From JAIBCL01 sp031411695 (GTDB taxonomy: Bacteria; Verrucomicrobiota; Verrucomicrobiia; Verrucomicrobiales; Verrucomicrobiaceae), in NCBI GenBank assembly GCA_031411695.1, contig JANOBO010000167.1:1-52583 (forward strand): a stretch of 52,583 bases of DNA. Direction: 5' to 3'. The position numbers and the translations under genes are program-made. The notes under the pieces are model-generated. The model was not told the origin of the DNA and searched no databases. It saw only the letters and a program-made list of their open reading frames with translations. Positions 41,808 through 50,002 of this stretch are shown piece by piece (the stretch's first letter is position 1; each line of letters opens with the position of its first letter).

Positions 41808-43271
41808 ATGAGGCTGCGGAAAACTGAAGAGGATAACCTGGATCACTCCTTTCACCAGACACGCCGGCATTTCTTCGGCAAGTCCGCGCTCGGCATCGGT
41901 TCGCTTGCGCTGGGATCTTTGCTGGAGCGGCAGGGGCACGCGATGCAGAGCCCGGAGATCGGCGGGCTGCCGCACTTTGCGCCGAAGGCCAAGCGGGTGA
42001 TCTACCTTTTCATGAACGGCGGGCCGCCGCATCTCGACATGTTCGACCACAAGCCGCAGATGGAGAAATGGCGCGGCAAGGAGATCCCGGAGAGCGTGCA
42101 TGGCAACAAGCGCCAGAGTACGATGACGCAGGGGAAGGGGAAGTCCACGCTGCCCGCTTTCACCGGATTCAAGAGGCACGGCAGGAGCGGCGCGTGGGTG
42201 TGTGACTTCCTGCCGCGCACTGCGGAGATCGTGGATGACGTGTGCTTCATCAAGTCGATGCACACCACGCAGGTGAACCATGCGCCAGCCATCACCTTCT
42301 TCCTCACCGGCGGCGAGCAGCCGGGAAGGCCGAGCATGGGCTCGTGGCTCAGCTACGGCCTCGGCAGCGAGTGCGAGGATCTGCCGGCGTTCGTCGTCAT
42401 GACTTCGCGGGACAAGGAAGCCTCGTGCGGGCAGCTCTTTTATGACTTCTACTGGGGCAGCGGCTTTCTCCCTTCACGACATCAGGGCGTGAAGTTTCGC
42501 GGCAATGGCGATCCGGTTCTCTACATCGCAAACCCAGACGGCATGAGCCGCAGCGTGCGCCGCACGATGCTCGACGGCCTCGCCGAACTGAACCAGCAGA
42601 AGCTGCACGACTTCGGCGACCCCGAGATCGCCGCGCGCATCGCGCAATACGAGATGGCCTACAAGATGCAGGCCAGCGTGCCGGACCTCACGGACCTTTC
42701 GGATGAACCGAAGCACATCCTCGACATGTACGGGCCGGATGTGCATCGGCAGGGCAGTTTCGCATACAATTGCCTCATGGCGCGCAGGCTGGCCGAGCGC
42801 GGCGTGCGTTTCACACAAGTGATGCACGCCGGCTGGGATCATCATCGCAATCTGAGCACGCAGTTTGAGATCCAGTGCCGCGACACCGATGCACCTGCGG
42901 CTGCGCTGGTGAAGGATCTGAAGCAGCGCGGCCTGCTGGAGGACACGCTCGTCATCTGGGGCGGCGAGTTTGGCCGCACGCCTTTCCTCCAGGGTGATGT
43001 CACGAACCTCAAGCAGCTCGGCCGCGATCATCATCCTTATGTGTTCACCACCTGGATGGCAGGCGCTGGCGTAAAGCCCGGCATCAGCCACGGTGAGAGC
43101 GATGACTTCGCCTACAATCCTGCGAGCCATCCGGTGCATGTCCACGACTTCCAGGCCACGATCATGCACCTGCTCGGCATCGATCACGAGAAGTTCACCT
43201 TCCGGTTTCAAGGCCGCCAATTTCGCCTGACGGATGTGCATGGCAGCGTGGTGAAGAACGTGCTGAGCTGA
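41808..43271 (+). CDS. Tat-exported DUF1501 family protein
   Basis: The 487-residue product begins with a Tat signal (FHQTRRHFFGKSALGIGSLA) and belongs to DUF1501, of the alkaline phosphatase/sulfatase-like fold. VIYLFMNGGPPHLDMFDHKP, SMHTTQVNHAPAITFFLTGG, MHAGWDHHRN and WGGEFGRTPF are its conserved His/Asp metal-binding segments. The C-terminus (HPVHVHDFQATIMHLLGIDH) is typical. It pairs with the PSCyt1/DUF1553 gene in many genomes, which suggests a joint periplasmic function. The catalytic reaction is not established. Confidence 0.93.
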   Translation: MRLRKTEEDNLDHSFHQTRRHFFGKSALGIGSLALGSLLERQGHAMQSPEIGGLPHFAPKAKRVIYLFMNGGPPHLDMFDHKPQMEKWRGKEIPESVHGNKRQSTMTQGKGKSTLPAFTGFKRHGRSGAWVCDFLPRTAEIVDDVCFIKSMHTTQVNHAPAITFFLTGGEQPGRPSMGSWLSYGLGSECEDLPAFVVMTSRDKEASCGQLFYDFYWGSGFLPSRHQGVKFRGNGDPVLYIANPDGMSRSVRRTMLDGLAELNQQKLHDFGDPEIAARIAQYEMAYKMQASVPDLTDLSDEPKHILDMYGPDVHRQGSFAYNCLMARRLAERGVRFTQVMHAGWDHHRNLSTQFEIQCRDTDAPAAALVKDLKQRGLLEDTLVIWGGEFGRTPFLQGDVTNLKQLGRDHHPYVFTTWMAGAGVKPGISHGESDDFAYNPASHPVHVHDFQATIMHLLGIDHEKFTFRFQGRQFRLTDVHGSVVKNVLS

Positions 43272-43641
43272 GGGCAGTTTCCAGCGTGCTCACTGACACC
43301 GATGCGCGCCAGCACTGCGATGCCTTGGAGCGTCGCACGAAGGGCAGCCTCAACGCCTTGAGCGTGGCTCCTACCCGCGCTCGCGGAGGAAACTCAGCGC
43401 GGCATCGGCCGGCAGCGCGATGCGCTGATGGGCACACCCAGATCGCCGCACGGGGCCGCAGCGCGGTGCTCGTCAGCCCGCACAGCCAGCGCATGAGCAA
43501 AGACATGGATGGGGGCCGCACGCCCAGACGCTCTGGCAAGCCGCGTTCAGTGCCACGCCTTCTCGATTTTTATTTTCCCCAAGACACACGCACATCTTCC
43601 GGGCTGATGGACAGCCCAGCCGCATTGCGTTAAGTCACCCA
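43272..43641. other. intergenic stretch, possibly decayed sequence
   Basis: No convincing gene is present in these 370 bases. Short open frames on both strands lack motifs and a plausible start. An imperfect hairpin at 43369-43390 and a GGGCT...AGCCC hairpin close to the next gene are the only structures seen. Confidence 0.5.
43369..43390. repeat. imperfect palindrome
   Basis: TCCT and CCGCG pair with CGCGG and AGGA around a two-base loop, with an AC bulge on one side. It may be another member of the short-palindrome class. Confidence 0.4.
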
Positions 43642-44316
43642 ATGAAAAAGCTCACCTTCGTCATTTCGACATTGCTCAGCTGCCTCCCGGCGCACTCACA
43701 GGAAAAGAAGCCCGCGCGCCAACCGAATCCGACCACCGCTCCCATCGAGGATGTCGCGGGACTGCCGCGTGTGCTGCTCATCGGCGACTCCATCTCGATG
43801 GGCTACACGCTGCCCGTGCGCAAACTTCTCGAAGGCAAAGCCAACGTACATCGCATCCCTGCAAACGGCGGCCCGACCAAGAATGGCGTGGCGAACCTCG
43901 ACAGATGGCTGGGCACCGGCAAATGGGACGTGATCCATTTCAATCACGGCATTCACGATTTGAAGTTCATGCCGGATGGCAAACGCCAGGTCGAGCCCGC
44001 CGACTATGAGGCAAACCTCCGCGCCATCGTCGCCAAACTGAAAGCCACCGGCGCCAAGCTTATCTGGGCCACCACCACGCCGATCCCCGACGGCGAGCTG
44101 ACGCCAGCGCGCAAATTCGGCAAGGTGCCTGAATACAACGACATCGCCGCTGTGGTGATGAAGGAAAACAACATCGCCATCGACGACCTCAACGCGCACA
44201 TCACGCCGCGCATCGCCGACTTGCAGAATCCAAACGACGTCCACTACAAGGCGGCGGGCTATGAGTTTCTCGCGCAGCAGGTGGCCTCGGAAATCACCAA
44301 AGCACTAGGCAAATGA
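43642..44316 (+). CDS. secreted SGNH/GDSL hydrolase
   Basis: The 224-residue product has a signal peptide (MKKLTFVISTLLSCLPAHS). Block I is RVLLIGDSISMGYTLPVRKL with nucleophile Ser50. An Asn/Gly oxyanion segment follows (IPANGGPTKNG, HFNHGIHDL) and NPNDVHYKAAGYEFLA contains the catalytic Asp199 and His201. Family members deacylate or deacetylate sugars and lipids. It starts an ATGA-coupled set with the Coa1-like gene and a decayed amidohydrolase. Confidence 0.9.
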   Translation: MKKLTFVISTLLSCLPAHSQEKKPARQPNPTTAPIEDVAGLPRVLLIGDSISMGYTLPVRKLLEGKANVHRIPANGGPTKNGVANLDRWLGTGKWDVIHFNHGIHDLKFMPDGKRQVEPADYEANLRAIVAKLKATGAKLIWATTTPIPDGELTPARKFGKVPEYNDIAAVVMKENNIAIDDLNAHITPRIADLQNPNDVHYKAAGYEFLAQQVASEITKALGK

Positions 44317-44840
44317 GTCAGCCTGGGCAGCCATCGTCCAGCGAGCCACCGCCGCTGCCTCCGCAAACGAATAGCTCCAGCGGTGGCGTGAGCCTCGCGC
44401 TCGGTGGTTGCGCGATGATTGCCGTCGTCATGATCGCGGTGGTCGCGTGGTTTGTTTGGGCGGCAGGTTCACACTTGAAAGGCGATGGAGCTTTCAAACT
44501 GTTCGACAAGTTCAGCGACCCAACTGTACGATTAGAAGCCATCATGCGCGCCTCAATCGATCCGCAAGTGCAGGAAGCGCTCGGGATGCCGTTCAATCAT
44601 GATGAATCTTGGGCGGGAAAAGTAAGCACTCGTAACAAAGATGGCGCCGCCGACGTGACCATCACTCTCAAAGGGCCAAATCACGATGGAAAACTCCACG
44701 CCATCGCCAGCAAAACTGGCGGTGCCGCTTGGGTTTTCAGCAAGCTGGATGTCACCGTCAAGGACACTGGTGAAACGATTGATCTGCTGAAAACTCCCCA
44801 ATTGCCACCCGCTGAGGCGCCCAACCCGTCACCACCATGA
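44313..44840 (+). CDS. Coa1-like membrane protein
   Basis: The 175-residue product has a Pro/Ser-rich N-terminus, one membrane helix (LALGGCAMIAVVMIAVVAWF) and an extracytoplasmic domain. IDPQVQEALGMPFNHDESWA, AADVTITLKGPNHDGKLHAI and AAWVFSKLDVTVKDTGETID resemble the cytochrome oxidase assembly factor 1 (Coa1) family: a short alpha helix, then three strands with a conserved K(S)GGxW-like turn. No oxidase gene is near, so the role in oxidase assembly is not supported by context. Its ATG overlaps the SGNH stop and its own stop overlaps the next ATG. Confidence 0.7.
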   Translation: MSQPGQPSSSEPPPLPPQTNSSSGGVSLALGGCAMIAVVMIAVVAWFVWAAGSHLKGDGAFKLFDKFSDPTVRLEAIMRASIDPQVQEALGMPFNHDESWAGKVSTRNKDGAADVTITLKGPNHDGKLHAIASKTGGAAWVFSKLDVTVKDTGETIDLLKTPQLPPAEAPNPSPP

Positions 44841-45299
44841 AAACACAACCAGCCACCGCGGTCATTCGCAACGGGCAGCTCGTCGATGGCACGGGCGGCG
44901 CGACAATTTCCGTCGCGACGGTCATTGTCGAGGACGGTCGCATCGCGTACGCGGGCGCGTCCCCCGCAGCGCCAAGGCTGCGCCGGATGCGCGCGTGACC
45001 GATGTGAGGGGGGCACCATTTTGCCGGGTCTCGTCGAGGCGCATTTTCATGCGACATACTTTAACATCGAGGAACTCAAGGACCTCGACATCAAGTATCC
45101 TGTCGAGTCGTCCGCCTGCGCAGTGCTGTGAACACGAAGCTGGCGCTCTCTGCTCTTGGTCGATGGCGACGTGCTGGCTGACATCGCGCTGCGCGAGGAT
45201 CGGCGGCGCTTCATTGCCGTGATGCAAGGCGGGGTGGGCAAAGCCGGCCAGCTCACACGCACGGAAAATTGTTGGGAGAACGCGACGAGCATGGGCTGA
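44837..45299 (+). pseudogene. decayed amidohydrolase family gene
   Basis: The first 53 codons read an amidohydrolase N-terminus (VIRNGQLVDGTGGATISVAT, then VIVEDGRIAYAGA) and stop at 44996-44998. Two frame changes follow, one near 44965-44985 and one in a G-run near 45006-45013. After them TILPGLVEAHFHATYFNIEE carries the metal-binding HxH pair. The middle 250 or so residues are missing, and a last piece reads LVDGDVLADIALREDRRRFI and AVMQGGVGKAGQL, matching a typical amidohydrolase C-terminus. Two frameshifts plus a large internal deletion make it non-functional. The intact ATGA overlap with the Coa1-like gene shows it was once part of that operon. Confidence 0.85.
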
Positions 45300-45312
45300 A
45301 TCGCGCTTCCGA

Positions 45313-45342
45313 GTGTGGCCGTGATTTCTCCGGCGGCCACAC
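45313..45342. terminator. hairpin at the end of the sulfatase gene
   Basis: GTGTGGCCG (45313-45321) pairs perfectly with CGGCCACAC (45334-45342) around a 12-base loop, directly beyond the sulfatase stop on the minus strand and 13 bases after the amidohydrolase remnant. It suits a terminator between convergent units, though no T-run follows. Confidence 0.55.
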
Positions 45343-46860
45343 CTAACGGTCCAACGCCGGGATGCCGAAGTCCGCGCTCCTCGTGTGCTGCTCCTTGAGG
45401 ATCATCTCCATCCTCGCGATGACTTCGGGGTGCTCGGCTGAGAGGTCCTTGGTCTCGCCGATGTCTGTCGCGAGATTGTACAATTCGATGTGCATGTTTG
45501 GCTTCGCCTTGGCATTGCCGCCGCGATTTTTTCCAGCACCGGGCTTCAGGCCCTGTCGGATGCCCTTCCAGACGCCCATGCGCACGCACTGCTGGCCGCC
45601 GTAGCTGGGAAACTCGCGATACAGGAACGGGCGCTCCGCTTGCTGCTCACCGAGGAGAGTGGGCGCAAAGCTGATGCCGTCCAGATTCTGCGGTGTGTGG
45701 TCTTTCGCGCCGACGAGATCCAGCAGCGTGGGCATCCAGTCCTCGAAGCCGGTGACGCGGTCATGGACGATGCCCGCTTTGATCTTGCCGCTCCACCGCA
45801 CAATGCACGGAACGCGGAAGCCGCCTTCGTAAAGTTTTCCTTTCCCATCGCGCAGCGGCCCGCAGGAGTTGAAGAACGCGGCGTCGGTGCCGGCGAGTCC
45901 TTGATGCGTGCCGTTGAGTCCGCCGTTGTCGCTGGTGAAGACGAATATGGTTTCTTCATCGAGTCCGAGTTCCTTGATCAGCGCCATCATGCGGCCGATC
46001 TCGCGATCCATGCGCGTGATCATCGCGGCATAGGCGGCGCGCGGTTTGAAGTGCGGGAGGTAGCCTTTCCCGCCCTTGTAAGGCGGATCATCAAACTTAC
46101 CGGCATACTCGGCCAGCGAATCGTCGGGCACCTGGAGTGCGAGGTGCGGCACGGTGGTGGGCCAGAAGAGGAAGAAAGGCCGGTCCTTGTGATCCCGCGC
46201 AAATTTCAGCGCCTGCGCGGTGATGAGATCGGCAGAGTATTCGTTTCCCGTGAACCGCTTGTAGCTGGCTGGATCGTCCGGGTCTTCACCGGGTTTGAAC
46301 TTGTCGTTGGAGGGGAACTCCGGGTTGTTCAGCTTCACCTGCTTGTCGTTGTCCCACAGATGGGTCGGATAAAAATTGTGCGCCACGCCCTGGCAGTTGT
46401 AGCCATACCAGCGGTCAAAGCCCTGCTTCAGCGGCTCGCCCGGCGTGCCAGGGCCGCCGAGGCCCCACTTCCCGAAGCCGCCACTGACGAAGCCGAGCGG
46501 CTTCAGCACTTCGGGAATGATGACGGTCTCGCTCGGGATCGGCCACTGGCCTTCGGGATCGATGCTGCGGTTGTCGCGGATGAACGCATGTCCGGGGTGC
46601 AGCCCGCTCATCAGCACGCAGCGTGATGGCGCGCACACCGCATTGCCCGAGTAATGCTGCGTGAGTCTCGTGCCTTCAGCCGCCATGCGGTCGAGGTTCG
46701 GCGTGCGGATGATCTTCTGCCCGTAGCAGCCGAGGTCGCCGTAGCCGAGATCATCGGCGATGATGAAGACGATGTTTGGCGCGCGGGGCGCGGCGGAGAG
46801 CATCGAACAAGGGACAAGGAGCAGTGAGAACGCAAGGCTGAGGCGGGCGGTGTATCGCAT
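45343..46860 (-). CDS. secreted arylsulfatase
   Basis: The 505-residue sulfatase has a signal peptide (MRYTARLSLAFSLLLVPCSM). NIVFIIADDLGYGDLGCYGQ holds the metal-binding Asp pair. SGNAVCAPSRCVLMSGLHPG is the formylglycine signature with Cys76, and FVFTSDNGGLNGTHQGLAGT is the second metal region. The C-terminal part (MHIELYNLATDIGETKDLSA) is usual for arylsulfatase A relatives. ATG at 46860 gives the signal peptide. It follows manA on the same strand after 45 bases. Confidence 0.92.
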   Translation of the reverse strand: MRYTARLSLAFSLLLVPCSMLSAAPRAPNIVFIIADDLGYGDLGCYGQKIIRTPNLDRMAAEGTRLTQHYSGNAVCAPSRCVLMSGLHPGHAFIRDNRSIDPEGQWPIPSETVIIPEVLKPLGFVSGGFGKWGLGGPGTPGEPLKQGFDRWYGYNCQGVAHNFYPTHLWDNDKQVKLNNPEFPSNDKFKPGEDPDDPASYKRFTGNEYSADLITAQALKFARDHKDRPFFLFWPTTVPHLALQVPDDSLAEYAGKFDDPPYKGGKGYLPHFKPRAAYAAMITRMDREIGRMMALIKELGLDEETIFVFTSDNGGLNGTHQGLAGTDAAFFNSCGPLRDGKGKLYEGGFRVPCIVRWSGKIKAGIVHDRVTGFEDWMPTLLDLVGAKDHTPQNLDGISFAPTLLGEQQAERPFLYREFPSYGGQQCVRMGVWKGIRQGLKPGAGKNRGGNAKAKPNMHIELYNLATDIGETKDLSAEHPEVIARMEMILKEQHTRSADFGIPALDR

Positions 46861-46905
46861 GATGATTTCGGAAACGGCGATGTGCTCCCGTTGTTGCAAC
46901 ACGCT

Positions 46906-47844
46906 CTAATTGGCGATGGACCGCAGCAATCTCGCATGTGGCGTGAGGGGTGTGACATCGCGATCAGTCGCGCTGGCGGGCAGAAGGAAAAAATCGCCAC
47001 GCTGAAAGGCACGGCCACCGCAGCTCACCGCGCCATCGACGAGGGTGAAGATCGGGCCTGCGCCGTCCTCATCGCGGCGCGTGCCGGTGAGGTGCCATTG
47101 ATCGACGCGGAAATGCTCGCAGGAGACGAGTGTCCCGCCGTGGCCTTTCCCCAGCGCGGGTTCGTGATCGCTGAAGTCCATGCTCGCCAGGGATTCGGCG
47201 ATGTGAAGCTGGCGCGGCTTGCCTGCGGCATCGACGCGATTCCAATCGAAGACGCGGTAGGTGGTGTCGCTGTTTTGCTGAATCTCGATGATGAGGCAGC
47301 CCGCGCCAATCGCGTGGCAGCGACCGCTCGGGATGAAGATGAAGTCTCCGCGTTGCACGGGAATGCGGTGGAGAAGCTCCGCGCACGTTCCCGACCTCAG
47401 AGCGCTCTCGAATGCCTCCCGCGTGGTGCCGTTGCGAAAGCCCGCAAAGAGTTCGGCGTCGGGCTCGGCATCAAGCAAAAACCACATCTCCGTCTTGGGC
47501 TCGCCTCGAAGCTCCGCTGCCAGGTGTGCGGGTGGATGAACTTGAACGGAAAGTTTTTCCCGCGCGTCGAGGATTTTGGCGAGCAGCGGAAAGCGCGGTG
47601 TGTCGGGCGCGCCCGCACCAAACACGGCGGCGCGATGCAGCGTCCACAATTCGTGGAGTGTGGTGCCGGCGTGCGGACCCTGATCGACGATGCTCTGGTC
47701 TCCCTCGCGGTCCACGAACTCCCAGGATTCGCCAACGGGCGCGCCCTGTGGAAGATCGCGCCCGAGTTCATCGGCGATCCGGCGACCGCCCCAGATGCGT
47801 TCCTTGTAAAGCGGCTTGAAGGTGAGCGGGTGGTCGAAGGTCAT
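46906..47844 (-). CDS. manA: class I mannose-6-phosphate isomerase
   Basis: The 312-residue enzyme interconverts mannose-6-phosphate and fructose-6-phosphate. YKERIWGGRRIADELGRDLP opens the short bacterial type I form. FPLLAKILDAREKLSVQVHP is the conserved metal-binding motif, KTEMWFLLDAEPDAELFAGF follows, and IFIPSGRCHAIGAGCLIIEI contains further metal ligands. The length fits the Firmicutes-like class I enzymes. The start codon sits within a heptamer repeat and has no Shine-Dalgarno site. Together with the sulfatases it may help use mannose-containing or sulfated glycans. Confidence 0.93.
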   Translation of the reverse strand: MTFDHPLTFKPLYKERIWGGRRIADELGRDLPQGAPVGESWEFVDREGDQSIVDQGPHAGTTLHELWTLHRAAVFGAGAPDTPRFPLLAKILDAREKLSVQVHPPAHLAAELRGEPKTEMWFLLDAEPDAELFAGFRNGTTREAFESALRSGTCAELLHRIPVQRGDFIFIPSGRCHAIGAGCLIIEIQQNSDTTYRVFDWNRVDAAGKPRQLHIAESLASMDFSDHEPALGKGHGGTLVSCEHFRVDQWHLTGTRRDEDGAGPIFTLVDGAVSCGGRAFQRGDFFLLPASATDRDVTPLTPHARLLRSIAN

Positions 47845-47866
47845 GGCGGATGGCGGATGGCGAATA
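47843..47866. repeat. heptamer tandem repeat at the manA start
   Basis: ATGGCGG occurs twice, followed by the variant ATGGCGA, overlapping the manA start codon. The seven-base units fill the place where a ribosome binding site would be. Confidence 0.55.
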
Positions 47867-47875
47867 GCGCTGAGG

Positions 47876-48928
47876 CTAGGATTTGGAGAACAGGCAGACT
47901 TCGCGGCGGTTGGCTTGAAGCTGGGTAGCGCGGACGGGGCCGGGGGCGAAGCGTGAGAACTGGCTCAGGAACTCGGGGAGGCGTGACTCCATCTCGCGGT
48001 CGTTCAGCTTCAAGGTGATCAGCAGCATCCGTGCGCGCACGCGCTTTTGGACTGCCTCGACGTGCTTCAAAATGAAGGGCGGCGCGAGATTCATGTCGGA
48101 TAGCAGCAGGTCGATGCCTTCAGGCAAAGGACGCTGCGCCAGCGCACCGACTGAGACAGGCAGATGGGTGAGCCGCGCGCCCGATGGGCCGGTGAAATTC
48201 ACGACACGCTCATCCATCACGCCGGTATCGACGCCCGTCACGCTCACACCTCGGCGAAGCAGGGCATAGGTGCCGCCGCCTGGAGCGCAGCCGAGCTCCA
48301 GCGCGCGCATGTTTGTCAGCGCGTCGCCCGCATCCAGGCCCTGCCACGCCAGCGCCTGCTCGATCTTCAAGAACGCGCGGGACGGCGCGTCCGCCGGTAA
48401 GACAACGCGCGCGAGCCCGCCCGGCAGCGGATGCCGCGTCGGCCAATGGCGATGCATCCCCGACAGGCAATCGTCTCTTTCGGTGTCGAAGATCAGGTCG
48501 AGCACCCATTCGCCGTCCTTCGGCACGCGGGGCTCATGGACTTCGAGCCCCGCATCTCGAAGGGCGCGCACGACGCCTTCTCTGAGCGCGTCCATACGTT
48601 GCCACACTTCGTCAGGCACACCGTCCTCGGAGACTTCGCGTGGAAAACAGTGCAGATGAAAAGCCGCGGCACCGAAGGCCCCGGCGGCTGCGCGTGCGAT
48701 GTCGGCGTGGCTTTTGCGCAGGCCAAGCGAGAGGCCCGAGACGCGGGCAAACACACTTTTCAGATCGAACGCGGGCGTCAGCGCATCGCGGCATTTCCAG
48801 GTGATGAGCTGCGGCCGCATGAAGGCAGGTGTGAGCAACGGGCCATGCAGCCGCGCCACCTCGGCCTTCAAGGAATCTGCGGAGCCCGCGTTGCAGGTGG
48901 CGAAGACAAACGTGGAGGCGGCGGGCAT
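47876..48928 (-). CDS. RlmM-like SAM-dependent 2'-O-methyltransferase
   Basis: The 350-residue product has an N-terminal THUMP-like region (FATCNAGSADSLKAEVARLH to FARVSGLSLGL) and a C-terminal FtsJ/RrmJ-type methyltransferase. The AdoMet motif is MRALELGCAPGGGTYALLRR. IDLLLSDMNLAPP holds the catalytic Asp and LITLKLNDREMESRLPEFL the Lys. This resembles RlmM, which methylates C2498 of 23S rRNA, though this is shorter and the exact target is uncertain. ATG at 48928 is used; the frame extends upstream without homology. It lies 31 bases ahead of manA on the same strand. Confidence 0.82.
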   Translation of the reverse strand: MPAASTFVFATCNAGSADSLKAEVARLHGPLLTPAFMRPQLITWKCRDALTPAFDLKSVFARVSGLSLGLRKSHADIARAAAGAFGAAAFHLHCFPREVSEDGVPDEVWQRMDALREGVVRALRDAGLEVHEPRVPKDGEWVLDLIFDTERDDCLSGMHRHWPTRHPLPGGLARVVLPADAPSRAFLKIEQALAWQGLDAGDALTNMRALELGCAPGGGTYALLRRGVSVTGVDTGVMDERVVNFTGPSGARLTHLPVSVGALAQRPLPEGIDLLLSDMNLAPPFILKHVEAVQKRVRARMLLITLKLNDREMESRLPEFLSQFSRFAPGPVRATQLQANRREVCLFSKS

Positions 48929-49277
48929 GAGCGAGGCAGCCAGTATGCATGGGCCGCACCGTTTCGCCGCACGATTTTGTTTGGATTCACGGCCCGCGCT
49001 TTGCCCGCATTTCTCACACTCCGGGTGAAAGCGCGTGAACCTGTTTTCGCTTTGCCATCTCAGAAATGCGCAGGTCTCAGTGCTCAGTCCTGGCCGCACC
49101 TCGTGTTTCTGAAAGTGAGCACTTTGCACTGAGCACTTTCATCTTCTGAGGTGTGAGAAATGCAGGGTAGCACGCCGGTTATGAGCCAGAAGCGTTCTTC
49201 GGAACAGCAGCGATGACGGACGCGCGCTGCCGCTTTCAGGATTGCCTCCGTCATGCGTGAGTGATCTAGTTCGCGCC
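48929..49277. other. divergent intergenic region
   Basis: About 350 bases lie between the RlmM-like gene and the phosphatidyltransferase, transcribed away from each other. No gene was found. Promoters for both should be here but none is clear. A set of seven-base repeats is present at 49076-49140. Confidence 0.5.
49076..49140. repeat. seven-base periodic repeats
   Basis: CTCAGTG is followed by CTCAGTC at 49077-49090. At 49115-49142 the run GTGAGCA, CTTTGCA, CTGAGCA, CTTTCAT again has a seven-base period. The two blocks are partly inverse to each other (CAGTGCTCA against TGAGCACT). Confidence 0.5.
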
Positions 49278-49976
49278 GTGAGCGACACTCCCACCTCGAA
49301 CAGCAACCGCCGTCCCTTGAAAAGCCGCGACCGTGCGTGGGCGGCATTCCTCGCGCGGAGCGTGGCCGCCGCAGGACTCACGCCGAACGCGATCTCGGTG
49401 TGGAGCATTGTCTTCGCCGCAGGATCGATGGTGTGTTTTCTCATCGCATCAGACATGAAAACGCCGGTGACGATCGTGCTGGCGTGGTTCGGCGCGGCGG
49501 CCGGCATTCAGCTGCGTCTGCTGTGCAATCTGCTCGACGGCATGGTCGCCGTGGAGGGCGGGAAGCGGTCGGCAGTGGGCGGCCTTTACAACGAGGTTCC
49601 AGACCGCATCGCCGATGTGCTGCTGCTCGTCGGTGCGGGCTACGCGTCGAATATCGAGCCTGGAGTGGTGAAGCTCTTCGACGTCCTGCCGCTCGGATGG
49701 TCGTGTGCTGTGGCGGCCGTGTGGTGCGCTTACATCCGCTCCATCGGCGCGGAGCTGACCGGCCGGCATTTCTACATCGGCCCGATGGCCAAACAGCATC
49801 GGATGGCGGCGCTCACGCTCACGTGTCTCCTAGCTGGCACTGCCTCGCTGGTTCCTTCAGGGAATCCGCATCTCGTTTTGGAGATCATGCTCACGCTCAT
49901 ACTTGTCGGCACGCTGATCACCTGCTGGCGGCGGCTGCGCTTCATCGCAGCAGAACTGCGGACCCAGACGGTGTGA
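49278..49976 (+). CDS. CDP-alcohol phosphatidyltransferase family protein
   Basis: The 232-residue integral membrane protein has about six hydrophobic segments. The family motif (DxxDGxxAR, x8, GxxxDxxxD) appears in altered form: LLCNLLDGMVAVEGGKRSAV then GGLYNEVPDRIADVLL. The first Asp is Asn, AR is AV, and the first Asp of the second half is Glu. The remaining Asp and Gly residues are in place. Related variants with NLLDGMVA occur in other bacteria as far as I recall, so it may be active on an unusual alcohol. The start is GTG at 49278 (MSDTPTSNSN). Confidence 0.8.
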   Translation: MSDTPTSNSNRRPLKSRDRAWAAFLARSVAAAGLTPNAISVWSIVFAAGSMVCFLIASDMKTPVTIVLAWFGAAAGIQLRLLCNLLDGMVAVEGGKRSAVGGLYNEVPDRIADVLLLVGAGYASNIEPGVVKLFDVLPLGWSCAVAAVWCAYIRSIGAELTGRHFYIGPMAKQHRMAALTLTCLLAGTASLVPSGNPHLVLEIMLTLILVGTLITCWRRLRFIAAELRTQTV

Positions 49977-50002
49977 TGGGGACGGCTTCATGAACAAACT
50001 GA

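Noticed and set aside
43286..43633. 115-codon open frame between DUF1501 and SGNH genes
   Set aside because: No motif, poor start context and a composition like the antisense frames; left as non-coding.
45490..46626. Long open frame opposite the arylsulfatase
   Set aside because: Antisense shadow of a well-supported sulfatase gene.
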